Shown here one piece after another: positions 11,382 through 24,000 of a stretch of DNA of 64,000 nucleotides (its first letter is position 1; every line of letters begins with the position of its first letter). The translations under genes were made by a program, and so were the position numbers. Location: NCBI GenBank assembly GCA_039090855.1, contig CM076995.1, forward strand, positions 120,788,270-120,852,269, given 5' to 3'. This stretch comes from Macrothele yani. Its lineage: Eukaryota; Arthropoda; Arachnida; Araneae; Macrothelidae. The notes under the pieces are model-generated. The model had not been told where the DNA came from, ran no database searches, and worked only from the letters and a program-made list of their open reading frames with translations.

Positions 11382-12267
11382 TATTCTATCTCCTCACGAA
11401 AGGATTCTTTAATTGATTCCCACTGTTCCTACAGTCATACTTTGTTTCTTCTACATCTGCTTTAAGTTGAATGCCCTTTGCCAGGTGCAAACATCACGAC
11501 CACCGCGTAGAAGTTGAAATGCGAACACCCCCCCGCCCTTAATACTTTAATAATAAGCATTTTCACTCACTACCCGCTTTTCTGAAAGTTAGTTTTATGA
11601 CAAAAAGAAAATTAAGATCCTCAATTTTAGTGGTACGATATTTGTGGTTTTTAAAGTCACGGGGGGGGGATTATACACACATTCTGGAACGTAGCTCGCG
11701 GGCAGACTCACACATTACGTAATATGCAAAAAATGTAAAAAATCTAAAATGGTTTATTTGAACTATTGCATGAAAAACATTTTCTCAGCATGGTATCTTT
11801 ATATATTCCAAATATCTTATTTGTGTTAACAGTATAATTAATCATAAATATTTTTGATATAAAGTAAAATAAACCTCACCAACAAATGCCTTACAAAAGG
11901 GGCCAAAGTTATGATAATTTGAATGCATAAAATTTCTAAAAAAGAAAATTCAAACGCGAAACACACACACACACTGGTATCCACTTAATCAGATACAACC
12001 TGATATTTTTGTCTTGGGGGGGGGGCACTCACAGGGGTAATTAAATTATTGAAGTAAGAGTTGCATGAAAGAAATGAACGTAAAGCTTTATTGAACCAAA
12101 CAGAATTAATGTCAAGAACTAAAAATTTGTCTATCATGTTTCTAGAATGTGTAAACTGTTCAGAAATATTCCATTCTAAAATTTAATTAAAACGGGGAAA
12201 ACACAAGTCCCTGCCCGGGCGAATTCTATTAAATGTGCACGTACAGTATTTTGAAATCTTATCCTCA
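11382..12267. other. Unassigned sequence
   Basis: G and C homopolymers near 11527, 11660 and 12015 and a short CA run near 11962. No gene or named element recognised. Confidence 0.4.
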
Positions 12268-12375
12268 GTGCTGTGGCTCAGTGGTCTAAGTGCTGGCTGC
12301 TAACCTTACGTCCGAGTTGGCCCGTCTTCCCAGTTCAGGGTGAGGCATGCGCAGTGTGCTTGTCTAACGACACTA
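12268..12375 (+). repeat. tRNA-derived SINE head, family A-like fragment
   Basis: GCTGTGGCTCAGTGGTCTAA is an A-box-type segment, followed about 55 bp later by a weak B-box region and GGTGAGGCATG, as in family A. The body is missing. Confidence 0.55.
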
Positions 12376-13164
12376 GACCTATTAACCAGTGATTTAGTTC
12401 TAATAAAAAAAATGCCTTAGCGTTGAACTGATTAGGTAAGAACGCCCTTGGAAAGAAGGCTCAAAGTTTTTAAAATCATTGTGAATTCTGTTTCCTGTTT
12501 TCATTGTTTAGTATATTTAAAAAAAAATATTACTAACTATTTTTATTTAAATCGCAATCTTTAATAAAGGGAAAAAAATGTTAGTCACATCCTAAAAATA
12601 TGGAGTTTTCTTAAGTAAAGCTCTGTCATTTTACATTATTACAAATGTTCAGTGTGATTGTTACTTGATTTAAACAGCATGAATAGATGTAACTAATATA
12701 GTCACATTTATTCTACAGTGTTACCAGTGGCGTATATTCGAGGTTAGCTAGGCTAGCTGCGAAGCCCAGAGAATGCACAAATAAAAGTCAATTATCCACG
12801 GTATTAAGATATGTCGATGCTTTCGGTGCGAGAAAAAACCCGAACGGATTCGCTTCTTTCGATTATGCGAATCAGTATGGCGAACGATGATCAACGACAT
12901 AACGCAGTAGGTCTTCAAGCGCCTTCACTGTTCTGATGCGAAGAGCTTCCATACTATCGCTTGCTAGCGTTTCCATAACAACATGAATGAGCTACGGAGC
13001 AGGTGAGTGAACCATTGCTTGGCTCAAAGGGTTCAGTCAAAAAAAAAAAAAAAAAAACCCGAAGCTTTCGGACTACCTCAGTTCCTCCATGCTTCCAGCG
13101 CGTGTTTCGCGAGAGTTGTTTCAGTTTGTGTGAAGTGTCAATGAATTAAAAATCAGTGATGTTA

Positions 13165-14561
13165 CACTGCTGGCCACCCAAAATGCAAAACCAAGAAGGA
13201 CACGAGATAGCAAAGCCAGATTTACTGGACACATAACAACAGATACAAAGATGAAACGATTGAGCTTACAGGCCCGTGCGACTTGCGGGACACGCAGACA
13301 TCAATAGTTCGTGTGGCCCCCATGGCTGGCAATAACTGCCGCTACACGCGCGGCATCGAACGAAAGAGGCTTTGGATGTGGGCTTGGGGTATGTCGGTCC
13401 AAGCTGCTTCCACACGTTGCCACAGTTCATCAGGTGTAGCCACGGGTGGTGCTTGCCGGGCCACCCGGTTGCCTATCAGCGACCAGACATGTCCGATGGG
13501 GGACATATCGGGAGAACAGGCGGGCCACGGCAGCAGTGACACCTGGTGGGCCGTGAAGAATTGTTGCACGATGCATGCCACGTGCGGGCGCGCATTGTCC
13601 TGTTGAAACGTGGCCGCTGGCAGGTTCTGAAGGTGAGGGAGAACTACAGGCTTCAAAACGTCGGAGATGTAGTGGTGGCTCTTGAGTGGCGTACCAGAAG
13701 GGTGCGGGTGTCATATCCAATTGCGCCCCAAACCATAACGCCAGGCGACGGACCGGTATGGCGATGTATAATGCAGGCGTCATAAAGTCTCTCGCCGCGG
13801 TACCGCCACACGCTGATCCGACCATCGTGGTGTTACAGGAAGAAGCGGGATTCGTCGGAGAAGACAATGTCGTGCCATTCCGTAGTCCAAGTGCGGCGTT
13901 CAACGGCCCACTGCCGTCGCACTCGCCGGTGGTGTAACGTCAATGGTAATCGGAGCAATGGGCGCTGTGCGACAAGTACCAGCTCCTGCAAACGACGTCG
14001 AACGGTACGTGCTGACAGAGGTTGTTGCGCAGCACACCCTAATTCCTGCGCTAACGTTCGTGATGTGGCGGTGCGAGCCGTCAATGCCCGCCGCACAACA
14101 TGCCGGTCCACTCATTCGGTGGTGTGCCGCGGCTACGGCAATCGCTCACGTCAGTCCCTCTGTCCCTCCTGCACCCACCGAATCCATACTCGCCTCATTG
14201 TGGCTGGATGTCGTCCCACACGGGCGCCGATGTCTGGATACGATAAACCGCTGTCGCGATAAGCCAATATTCGTCCTCTGTCGAGCTCCGAACGTGCTGG
14301 AATGACTGCCGTATTCTGCGACGAGGCATCAAGATGCTTCCCACGCACAGGTCCGGTAGCACAACACAGTTCCACTACTTACACCCCGCCTTCTGCGCAC
14401 CCTTCTTATAGTGCTTCTCGGTGGCGTGCCGGGCGCACATGATTTGCATATGCCCTCAAATGCTAATCATTTGCATGTCCTCTCGCGGGCGACGCATGCT
14501 GCGAATTTCAGGCCAATCTGATACTTCCTTCTTGGTGTTGCATTTTGGGTGGCCAGCAGTG
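13165..14561 (-). mobile_element. Tc1-like element with 36-bp TIRs, nested in the hAT relic
   Basis: TA|CACTGCTGGCCACCCAAAAT at the left is mirrored at the right with a single mismatch over about 36 bp and followed by TA. The length is 1,397 bp. The transposase is on the minus strand and broken. Confidence 0.95.
13301..14375 (-). pseudogene. Tc1 transposase pseudogene with a mutated catalytic residue
   Basis: Read on the minus strand from about 14375, it shows an HTH (AYRDSGLSYPDIGARVGRHP), three in-frame stops (TGA, TAG, TGA) around 14112-14150, the block WTTEWHDIVFSDESRF, a further TAA near 13831, a frameshift near 13670, then FQQDNARPHVA and SPDMSPIGHVWSLIG. In Tc1 proteins the last block normally reads PIEHVW, so the catalytic glutamate is replaced by glycine (GGA). 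A one-base deletion near 13342 displaces the end, which would otherwise finish GGHTNY near 13301. Long dead. Confidence 0.9.
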
Positions 14562-14563
14562 TA

Positions 14564-14990
14564 TATCTTAAATTCGTGGCTTTATTGGATTCGAACTGTT
14601 TTGATAAATTTTGTGAAAGCTTCTCTGAACATCTATCACAGTTTAAAGAACTCTATGCTTCAAATTTTGATACAGCTCGATTAAAAAATGAACTGAAGGT
14701 GTTTTATCCCTTGATACAAATCAGTAAGAGACATTACTTTTACTTAAAGTTGAATAATTGGACATAGTGTTTATTGAGGTGTACGAATTAGCAGATCTAA
14801 TATTAAACTTTTCATCAGCAACTGACGAAAGAAGTTTTTCCGTATTAAAAAAAATCTAGATATACCTTAGAGACACACAAGGACATGCACATTCGAGCAA
14901 CTTGGCTGGTTTGTTAATAGAGAAAAACATTATTTTTAAATACGAAAAAGTACTCGGAAGAAACATTTTTGTGAAAACATAACACTGAAG
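14564..14990 (+). pseudogene. hAT transposase C-terminal fragment (relic 1)
   Basis: Frames following the Tc1 read LKFVALLDSNCFDKFCESF, then a shifted segment with VYELADLILNFSSATDERSF, SVLKKI, YLRDTQGHAHSSNLAGLLIE. This matches the conserved hAT dimerisation region, where a T-ERSFSALKRIKTYLR-like motif precedes LA-L-IE. At least two frameshifts and one stop are present. Confidence 0.8.
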
Positions 14991-15201
14991 TTCACACAAA
15001 AGGAAACAAGAATGGAATCATGTACAAATAATTCTTCAAATCCTAATCCTAATTATTTGGTATCATGTTAGTAGCATGTACCTAAAATTTAGAAAAAATG
15101 TTACTTCTATTAAAAAATAAACTTCGCAATTTTTAAAAAACAGTAGGGGGGGGGGGGTAGCCCAGGTCTCGGACCCATGATACGCCAATGAGTGCTATTA
15201 A

Positions 15202-16246
15202 CATTGGCGTAGGAAAGGAAGAGGCTCAGGGGTCAAGCCCCTCCCATTGGATATCAAGGCACATTTTTTCTTGAACGCTGGATCACATGATTTCTTTTTC
15301 TCTTTTAAAGCGGAGTTTTAAATCTTGTTCATTAAAAATATCAAGATGAATCTGAAAAACGGATAAAATAACTGACTCAAATCACATTTTTTTCCAACAA
15401 AGTCGCGGTTTTTTTTTCGAATCCCTTTGAATTCGTTTCATTGGCGCATTTTCCCACGTGCAAGCAACACACCCGCAGGATTCACTCGCTGTCGCTAACA
15501 ACTGGAGGATGCCTTTATTAACAATAAGACAAGAGGAAAGACCAACCACTGCGATAGAATCCTTATCAAGTTGTGAAGCTGCTACAGTTTTTTTTTTTTA
15601 CTCCAATATCAAGAAATTACTAAAAATTCTATCAACGTTTCCTGTCTCAGCAGCCACTCCAAAAAGTACATTTTCTACTCTGAGGCGCCAGAAAATGTAT
15701 TTTCCAAACACACTGTCTAATTCTCGACTTTCTGGGTTTGCACTGCTGAACATTCATCGAGAAGTAGAAGTAAATGCAGGATCCACATTTTGAAGTCAAT
15801 AACGGCGAAGCGCCGTTACTTTGTAGAATGATGCTAAGATATGTAAGTATAATTTTATTAAAATTACTAGCTAAACTTTACATTTTCAATATTCTACACC
15901 ATTATTTGTTTCATAAAATAACTGATTTTAAAATTGCGCCTTTATAAATAACTCCGAGAAATTGAACACTGAGAGAGAAGTTCTCTATTTTACATTAACC
16001 ACATTCAATATATACTGTATATAGCCCTCCACATTGCATGAGGCTTCGTATCAAAATTTTGTAAATCAGTATTTTAATTATCAATAAAATTGTTTATTTA
16101 TTAATGAATTTATATAATTTTAAATAATGAATTGTTGATAATTAACGCTTAATTATTAATTGATTATCCTACATTAGCTTATTTTCGGTGTTTTGTTATG
16201 AAACTACTTGGGCCCTCCCCATCATTTTTGAATTGCTACGCCCCTG
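15202..16246 (+). mobile_element. hAT element relic 2, truncated, adjacent to relic 1
   Basis: Ends CATTGGCGTAG and, inverted, CAGGGGCGTAG, with flanking 8-mers GCTATTAA (15194-15201) and GCTACTAA (16247-16254) that match at seven of eight positions. Only the last part of a transposase remains. It abuts the first hAT, and the two target duplications overlap, showing a second insertion at the edge of the first. Confidence 0.75.
15583..15793 (+). pseudogene. hAT transposase C-terminal dimerisation fragment (relic 2)
   Basis: The open frame reads IKKLLKILSTFPVSAATPKS, then FSTLRRQKMYFPNTLSNSRL and ALLNIHREVEVN. This is the recognisable hAT C-terminal dimerisation motif and differs from that of relic 1, so two hAT families are represented. 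The upstream part of the protein is missing. Confidence 0.85.
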
Positions 16247-16465
16247 GCTACTAATACGCCTTTTTCTTAAAATTCTAGAAGATATCTGTTGTGTCATTCT
16301 TAAAGAATAAGAGAAACGGTAGCTTAGTAAAAATATTCTTCGCACGCATAAAACTCCTGTCACTTAAGCCTTAATAGCTGCATAATTTCTCTCTGCAGTT
16401 TTCTTTCCGAGCAATGAAATGATTTTGAGGACTACTGTCTAGACAATGGACTTTATACTTTGTTA

Positions 16466-16768
16466 CGCCGTCCCGGTGGCCGAGTGGTTAGAGGTGTAGG
16501 TTTCGGTCAGAGGTCTGAGCTCCGCACATGAAGCATGACTGATGCGCCTCCCGCGCCCCAAATCAGGGACGCCCAACGGCATATAGCCCTTATATCAGCT
16601 CACGGTGAAAGTTTAATCCAGAAGGCTAGTGGTCAACGTTCGTGACAGCCGCCGAGGAATCTCAGGTTCGATCCCAGGCAGGTACGAACGCTTCCTATTT
16701 CTACGGGTTGTTTAATACCTGTGGTCAGACACTCCCTTCCTAAAATCCTCTACATCAGATTTGATCTG
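16466..16768 (+). repeat. SINE family A-like fragment joined to an internally deleted SINE B
   Basis: 16466-16620 has an A-box-type segment (CCCGGTGGCCGAGTGGTTAG) and a tail resembling family A (CAGGGACG...ATATAGCCC...CTCACGGT). At 16625 a SINE B starts (GCTAGTGGTCAACGTTCGTG, B box GGTTCGATCCC) and jumps from GTACGAACGC straight to TTCCTATTTCT, missing about 150 bp of body, then ends CCTCTACATC. Confidence 0.75.
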
Positions 16769-16769
16769 T

Positions 16770-17295
16770 TTAATCCAGAAACAAATTCTTTTTACCTTTT
16801 TTATGATCGACAAGATGTCCTATTGTGTGATCCGATCGTTTAATCTCACCTTTGCGATATGAATATTTCGGTTATGATTGTAAATAAAACACAGTATTCT
16901 CTATTTTTGAATATATGATCATCTAAAAAATATCTTTACCCATCTTCTGAACCGCTACCTATACCAAAAGTACCTTAGCGCCGTTAAGCTGCGCTAAGGC
17001 CCTTCTAACACGCCTGCTATTAACCCCATTGGAACCATATTAGGGATGCACGACTGCTTTTAGTTACAGTACATCTAATATTCTGGAAGGGGGAGGATTC
17101 CCATACAGCAGAAACCAGTTGAACTTCAATCCCACATATTTTCTGATCCAATATTTTGGCAGTTTTGACAAATGCTGTATCAACTTGTTCAGTGGATTCT
17201 TTTTTGTAAAAGTGTTATCTCAAATACATTGCAATATCAGTGTTTCGTGCCATATACGAGGGTGTGCATAATCTAGTTAGTGGCTACTCGGATAG
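16770..17295. other. Unassigned sequence
   Basis: AT-rich, no gene or repeat recognised. Confidence 0.4.
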
Positions 17296-17425
17296 TTTTT
17301 TTGCTTTTCGGGCGGGGGGAGGGAGGGATTACAACCCTCACAAGCAACTCTGAGATGGATTAAGCAGTCGCTTGTCCCTAATTTAGGGCCACAGTCCCAT
17401 AAGTTGAGAGCAATCGCCTTCAGAC
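17296..17425 (-). repeat. SINE family A fragment
   Basis: The reverse complement contains GGCCCTAAATTAGGGACAAG, CGACTGCTTA and AGTTGCTTGTGAGGG, equivalent to the family A body and tail. The tRNA head is reduced to GAGTGGTCTGAAGGCGATTG. Confidence 0.7.
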
Positions 17426-19740
17426 CACTCACCCACAAAGAAAGTAATAAAATTTCAGTCATACAAAAACACAGACACTACATGTACTTCACAGTATTCG
17501 GACATGGAACCAGTATTCGATGTATAACAAGAGCACAATGCGCCGATTCGCTACAAATCTTGAAAATCTACGTGCTTCATTTCGCGTACGTATTTTTAGT
17601 CGCGGCTGGACTGGAATTCGCGTGCGTGAGTAGTAAGAATTCGCAACTTTTTCTTCCTTCGTTTTGCCCACCATGGTTATTGTATGCCAGTGACAGACAG
17701 CAGTTTGGTGAATGAAGTTACGGTCTGTGAATCCCGGCTATTATAGTAAGGGCTGTTGCCCCCTTCACTTGTCCATTCACTGTATTAGGGGTCGAGAACT
17801 GCAAATGATGGTGAAGTGACTGTTTATAGGACATACAACATTCAAGCAACTCAGCGGCCGTGACATTCAGCTACGTCGTCGCCCCCGTGCGGCTTGATCC
17901 GAAAATCTCCTTTCCTCGATGCGAAAAGATACGTCACTTTCACCACGAAATTCTGAAACGCCCTTCGGATAAAAACCACGACGGTGAAAGGAATTGGATT
18001 TAAGATCTCTTATTCTAAATTTCAAAGGGATGCGATCAATTCATCACCAACGTAATAATTATGGGAGTCAATACCCAACCTTCACAAAACATTTCAAGTA
18101 TGACTTATAAAATCATATATCAAAGTTTCATAAAATAGAGCTTTTAGAAGCTCTATTTGAATATTTATTAAGGTTATTACTTCTAAAAGCTTTTTTTTTT
18201 TTTTTAGAAAAATCATTAAGCTTTTAGGAGCTCGCTTAATTTATGCTGGAGTTTCAGATTCAATTTATAATCTGACTGCGTAGAAAGCAATAAATAATCG
18301 GGATATAAGGAGTTACGAAAGAAAACTTACCAATATTGTTAAATTCCAAAGACCCCCCCCCGCAACTTTAATCATGAGTTGATTTATTGAGTTATTTCCA
18401 ACTGAGATCGCATTCAATTTTCTTTTCGGACATGTACCAACATTTTGTTATACAGAATCATACGGTTTTGTGTATTTCCATCTTGAAATCGATAAAAATA
18501 AAGGCAGAAAACGGTGGCAATCTACTTGAGCCGAAGAAGATCGTATCACGCTCAGGCATTATAAAAAATGGCTAGTTTTTCAATTAAAGGCAGTGACCAG
18601 AGTAATATAATTCATTTTTAATGAAAAACCTAACCTATAGGAAAGCATTTAATGTTTCGTATGAAAAAGGAAATACGGAACTTTACTAAAAAATTATGAA
18701 AACATTTTTTTTTCTTTATACGAAGCAATTTACATGAACATTATGCTACACCGAATGTCTAGCTGCTTAAGATCTTTCACTTTGAAATTAGTGGCACATC
18801 ATGAAAAAAAAATTGCCATGTAGCAGAAATTCGGAAATCTCAATTACAGAGATGCATTAAGCACTCGCATTAGGAAGCCTTGTCATCAGGACAACTGCGG
18901 TTTGATGATATTCCTGTTAAGTTCCTCACTCACCAGCAGACTGCACGAGACAGCAGTTATCCTGCACTCACAATATTAAAAGGGAAGCAGGCAGTTATTG
19001 AGCAATGTACCTCCTCCCGATACGATCGTTAAGGAGGGCTGGTTGGATATGGCAAGAGCCACGCTGTCATTGGCTGACTCGCTGTTGCCAACATGGGGGA
19101 TTGCCCCATGCAGAGGAAGGAACTATATACGTGCATAACAACTGAAAAAAGAAAAAGAAAAAAGTACATAGCGAAAAAGAAATGCCGCAAATTGTTTTGG
19201 ACAGCTGCTTATTACAGTAATCTCATAGCAGCAGATATTTTTCACCTGGTAGTAAGTACATACATCAAAATGGCGGACTTTTTCCTTCCGCCCCAGTAAT
19301 CCTGTGAAGTCCTAATTGATCGATGCCTTATTACTCCAGAGATTAAACTCACCCATTGCAGAAGTCTCGTAGAATATACTTTTCCCAGTTCAACGGCATC
19401 ATAAATTGCTCGCTTTATTCAGACTCCTGTCTAATACCCCGAGAGGCAATGCACTAAAAATCGGAGTAAATGGGATGGGGTGGGGGAGAGTTTACCACAA
19501 ACGCACTTTCATCAAAGTGGAATTTCCTAAAGAGAAATGAAAAAAAGAAAGAAAAAGACATATCGAAGGATATGGGGTAAACTAAAATATGTGTTATCAG
19601 TTAAAGCTCACGTATAACAGAATAGGGTGGGGTTCAGTTTTTCGAAATTCGTGAAAAACTGAGTTCCGTAAATCCCAGTTTTACGTGTTCAATTTACAAC
19701 AGCCCGTTAAAAGCCTTAATTCGGTCCGCAAGAACATGTC
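17426..19740. other. Unassigned sequence with small inverted repeats
   Basis: Near 18134-18160 AGAGCTTTTAGAAGCTCT forms a short hairpin, echoed at 18180-18235. The stretch 18900-19140 is less AT-rich than its surroundings and includes ATTGGCTGA and TATATA. That could suggest a promoter, but I see no exon, so I do not call one. Confidence 0.35.
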
Positions 19741-20042
19741 GAGAAAGTGGTTTAAACAAAACAAACAAGAAAGATGACACCGAAGTTTCCGTTGTAATGA
19801 GCACTTCTTTTGAATCTTTTCCGATAGGAATAAAATTTTTCGAAGTCATTCATAGCCAATAAAACCGGTTAGTAAAAAATAAAATAAAAAAATAACCGGA
19901 AATCTACAATTGATAACACATCCAGAAATAGAAACAGTTAATCACGCCCACCACCAGCTGAAAAGTACGTTACGAAAATTTACAAATGGTGCACAAAAAG
20001 TCTCTCATAGCAAAAGGAAGATAGATTTTCAAATCGAACAGT

Positions 20043-20266
20043 GCCGCCCCGGTGGCGCAGTGGTCTAAGCGATGGCCTCTGATCATTCGTCCGAAAGGGG
20101 TGCGGGTTCGAATCCCGGTGAGGCATGGATGTTGTGTTTGTCTTACGGCACTGGTTCTCTCCCTTCCCTGGAAACAGTGACCATAAATTAGGGACGGGCG
20201 ACTGCTTATAGCCCATTGAGTTGCTCACGGTGGTCGTTAACCCTCGAAACAAAACAAAGAAAAAAA
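20043..20266 (+). repeat. SINE family A, full-length copy with target duplication
   Basis: Starts GCCGCCCCGGTGGCGCAGTG (A box) and has B box GGTTCGAATCCCGG about 50 bp on. The body holds CTTACGGCACTGG and CTGGAA, the tail AGTTGCTCACGGTGGTCGTT, with an A-rich end. It is flanked by identical 12-mers AAATCGAACAGT at 20031-20042 and 20267-20278. The tRNA-like head and A-rich tail make this a Pol III-transcribed SINE mobilised by a LINE. Confidence 0.93.
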
Positions 20267-21046
20267 AAATCGAACAGTGAAAGGAAATATAAAGTGAAAC
20301 ATGATATAGCACTAAGCCACCATGCGGAAGAGTTTTGCATAATGGAAAAAGTTTAAAATATGCGAAAAGTATTCTTTATAGCAAAAGCTAAGCAAAGGAA
20401 AGGAAAAATAATTTTTGAAATATGTCTCTCGATAGCACAAAAAGGTTGATATTTACGTCTCCTAGCGGGAAAGCATTATTTAAAGAGGATAATGTTTCCC
20501 CTCATCTGTAATGTAGCTAATGGCACAGAATAAAATAAATTTTTCAATAGGGTTTTTAGAAGCGAAGATACAGCTGCAAACAAAAGTACATAAACGCCAC
20601 CTGGCGGCAGAACTCTGAACGACAAAAAAATCACAAGTACAAGCAAAGTGTTCTACAAGGCAAATGGTATACGATATTAAAAGATTTTTTTAAATCGGAC
20701 ATTTAGAAGCAGAGATATCGAGAAAAAACGATTAAATATTTGCGTTCCATATCAGGGAAATGGTGCATTATTTTTGGAAGAAAGTATACACAAAATGTTA
20801 TAATAGTAGTATTTGACCGAAAGAAAAAAAAATTTCAGTCGGGTTTTAATCCGCAGATATTACTGCAAACATGCTATAAACAGAAACGTGAACTTACACC
20901 CTTTAGTGGCACACTTGTGCGCTAAAAATATTTAAAATTATAAGCTGAAGATTTCGCACAGGAAATTCTCTCCGATAAACAAATACTTTTGAAATCGAAC
21001 TTTTAGAAGCAATGATATCGAGAGAGAAAAATTATACTGTATATAT

Positions 21047-24000
21047 CATCATCATCATCATCATTGTCAACCATTATCAATCCACTGCTGGACGAAGGTC
21101 TCCCCAAGTTTCCTCCACAACGGTCTGTCTTGTGCCAGTCTCCTCCATGTCACTCCCGCATATTTACGAATTTCATCCACCCATCTCCCATGTGGTCTTT
21201 TTCTGGGTCTTTTCCTGTCCCTTGGAATCCAATCTAAAATTTCGGCTGTCCATCTATGGTCTGTCCTTCTGGCAGTATGTCCAGCCCATTGCCATTTCAG
21301 GGATTTAACTCTGATCATGATGTCTTCCACTCTCGTCATTTTTCGGATCCACGAGTTCCTCTTCTTATCTCTCCTGGTTATACCAAGCATGCACCTCTCC
21401 ATGCTTCTTTGAGTTGTCTGCAGCCTTTGTATGTCTCTTTTAGTTAAGGTCCACGTCTCTGCACCATACGTAAGCACTGGAAGGATGCATTGATCAAACA
21501 CTTTTCTTTTAAGACATAATGGCATATTGCTCTTGAAAATTATGCTGTTTCTTCCAAAAGCTCTCCAGGCAAGTTTTGTACGCCGATTAATTTCTTCATC
21601 AATGTGACCCTCACTTGATATCTGCTGTCCAAGATAAACATATGTATCTGTTATCTCCAGTTTTTCTCCATCAATCGATAAATCTTCATTTCTTGTAAAA
21701 GCATTGAACATCACTTTTGTCTTCTGAAAGTTCATTTTTAATCCCACTTCTTTACTCTCGTCAGCAAGTTCCTGGATCATACTCTGCAGCTCTGATGGGG
21801 TAGTTGCAAAAATGACTACGTCATCAGCAAAACGAAGGTGGGTTAGATAATCTCCATTAATCTTTATCCCTTTGTTTTCCCAGTTCAGTGATTGAAAGAC
21901 ATTTTCCAATGTGGCATTAAAGAGCTTCGGAGATATGGTGTCACCTTGTCTCACTCCCTTTCCAATTTTTATGTGTGTTGTATTTTCAAACAGCCGAATC
22001 TTTGCACTTGCATTTTCATAGATGTTATTAATAATATTAATGTATGCATCTTCAATACCGCAGGATTTCAGAGCCGTGGTAACTGCTGATGGTTTCACCG
22101 AATCAAAGGCTTTTTCATAATCGATAAAAGCCATGCACAATGGAAGTTCAAATTCCCTCGCTCTTTCAATTAGTTCTCTCAGTACGTGGATATGATCTAT
22201 TGTGCTGTAGCCACTCCTGAATCCAGCTTGTTCTCTCGGTTGAGCCATGTCCAGTGTTACCTTCAAGCGGTGTGAAAGAACTTTAGTGAAGATTTTATAA
22301 ACCACTGATAGGAGGCTGATAGGTCTGTAGTTCCTGAGATCCTCAATGTCACCTTTTTTATGCAGCAGGATCATTGTAGCGTTGTTCCAATCCTCAGGAA
22401 TCTTCCCTTCATTAAGGCATCGAGTGAAAATTTGGGCGAGTACTGTTTCAATTTCTCCACTTGCTTCTTGTATGATGTCTATAGTAATTCCATCTTCTCC
22501 TGGAGCTTTCCCCCGCTTCATGTTCTTGATTGCATGAGCAACTTCTGCTGGGAGGACTGGAAGAGCTCTGGTACCTTTCATGATGTCTGGAGTACATGTA
22601 TCATCCCTTTCATATAATTTGGAGTAGAAATCTTTTACTCTTGTCAAAATTTCGCCTCTATTTCTTGTTATAGAACCATCTTCTTTTCTCAGAGCCATAA
22701 TCTGTTTTCTTCCCTTACTGAGATGTCCCTTTGCTATCTTAAGGCTTTGGTTGTTTTCAATTGCTTTCCTCACTAGCTCACAGTTGAATTTCCTTACGTC
22801 TTCAGTGATACTTTTTCGTGTTGTCTTGCATAGCTCTATATATTCCACTTTGGAAGTCACATCTTCTTTAGTTGTCCTCATCTCTCTTCTTTTTTGCATC
22901 AACATTTTGGTTTTTCCTGATAATTTGTTCACGTGCAACTTGTTCTTAGACCCAGCTAATTTTGTTGCTGTTTCCATTAGAGCTTTGGTTACTTTTCTGT
23001 TAACTTCCGAAATATCCACTTCTTCCGATGTTAGGCCTTCTAAAGCAGAGAATCTGTTCTTCAGTTTTAACTTGAAAGTATTATGGTGTTTTTTAAGGTT
23101 GGTTATGTCAATACATTTTGTTTGTCTTATGAGCTTGCCACGTTCTAGTTTAGTGTTGAGGTGCATCTTACATCTCACCAATCTATGGTCACTACCTGTG
23201 TTGAACTTGTTCAGCACACTGCAGTCTTCGATGACGAATTTTTTGTTACACATAATAAAATCAATTTCACTTGTCGTCCCAATTGGATGTCTCCATGTCC
23301 ATTTCCTGTGTGGCTTTTTCTTGAAAAAGGAGTTAAAGATGAAAAATCCTTCTGCCTCTGCAAACTCAACGAGAGTATTTCCACGCTGGTTTCTGTTGCC
23401 GTGACCGAATTTACCTACTGAAGTTTCATTCTGTTGCCGTTGCCCTATTTTTGCATTGAAATCTCCCATAATTATCTTCAAGTGCTGCTTACCTTTATTA
23501 TTTAGATGACGAATTTCCTCATAAAATTCTTCAATTTCTTCTTCAGGATGACTTGTGGTGGGTGCATAAGTTTGAATAATCTGAGCCTGGTATCTTCTCG
23601 ATAGTTGGATAACGAGTCGTGCAGCTCTGTCAGAGGAACTTTCAACTTCTACCACTTTATCCTTCAGTTTCTTGTTTATTATAAATCCAACACCACTAGT
23701 TCTACCAGTATCTGTCCCACGATAATAGAAGAGATGTCCACTTTTCAGTTCAATGAGATCTTCTCCTTTTCTCCTTACCTCACTTAGCCCGACGATGTCC
23801 CACTTGATCCTTTGTAGTTCCTCTTCCAATTCAAGAAGCCTTGAATCAGAAGATAGGGAGCGTCCGTTATAGGTAGCCAAGGTCAGCATCAAATGGCAGC
23901 CTAGTCCGGTCCTCCGGGGATTCTTAGCACCCTCTGCCTTCATGTCGCACTGGCCGCTGCCTTGGCCAGGTACATTCCAGCTGCCGGAGACTGAGGGCCA

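Larger units (their letters stand above)
12725..15190 (+). mobile_element. hAT element relic 1 (split by a Tc1)
   Basis: Ends CAGTGGCGTAT and, inverted, CATTGGCGTAT. Flanking 8-bp sequences AGTGTTAC (12717-12724) and AGTGCTAT (15191-15198) match at six of eight positions, both differences being transitions, as expected of an old hAT target duplication. The plus-strand interior after 14564 encodes the end of a hAT transposase. A Tc1 at 13165-14561 interrupts it. The 5' half of the transposase is not recognisable and seems deleted. Confidence 0.72.

Noticed and set aside
13867..14305. Overlapping plus-strand open frames of 120-131 aa
   Set aside because: They mirror the minus-strand Tc1 transposase; compositionally biased shadow frames.
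18900..19140. Possible promoter (CCAAT-like and TATA-like motifs, less AT-rich)
   Set aside because: No exon or conserved gene follows; such motifs occur by chance.
20043..20130. Functional tRNA gene
   Set aside because: A and B boxes are present, but the stems do not form a proper cloverleaf and the same head with the same body recurs many times: a SINE.
22751..23404. 217-aa plus-strand open frame
   Set aside because: Antisense to the RTE protein, hydrophobic by reverse-complement bias, no independent motif.
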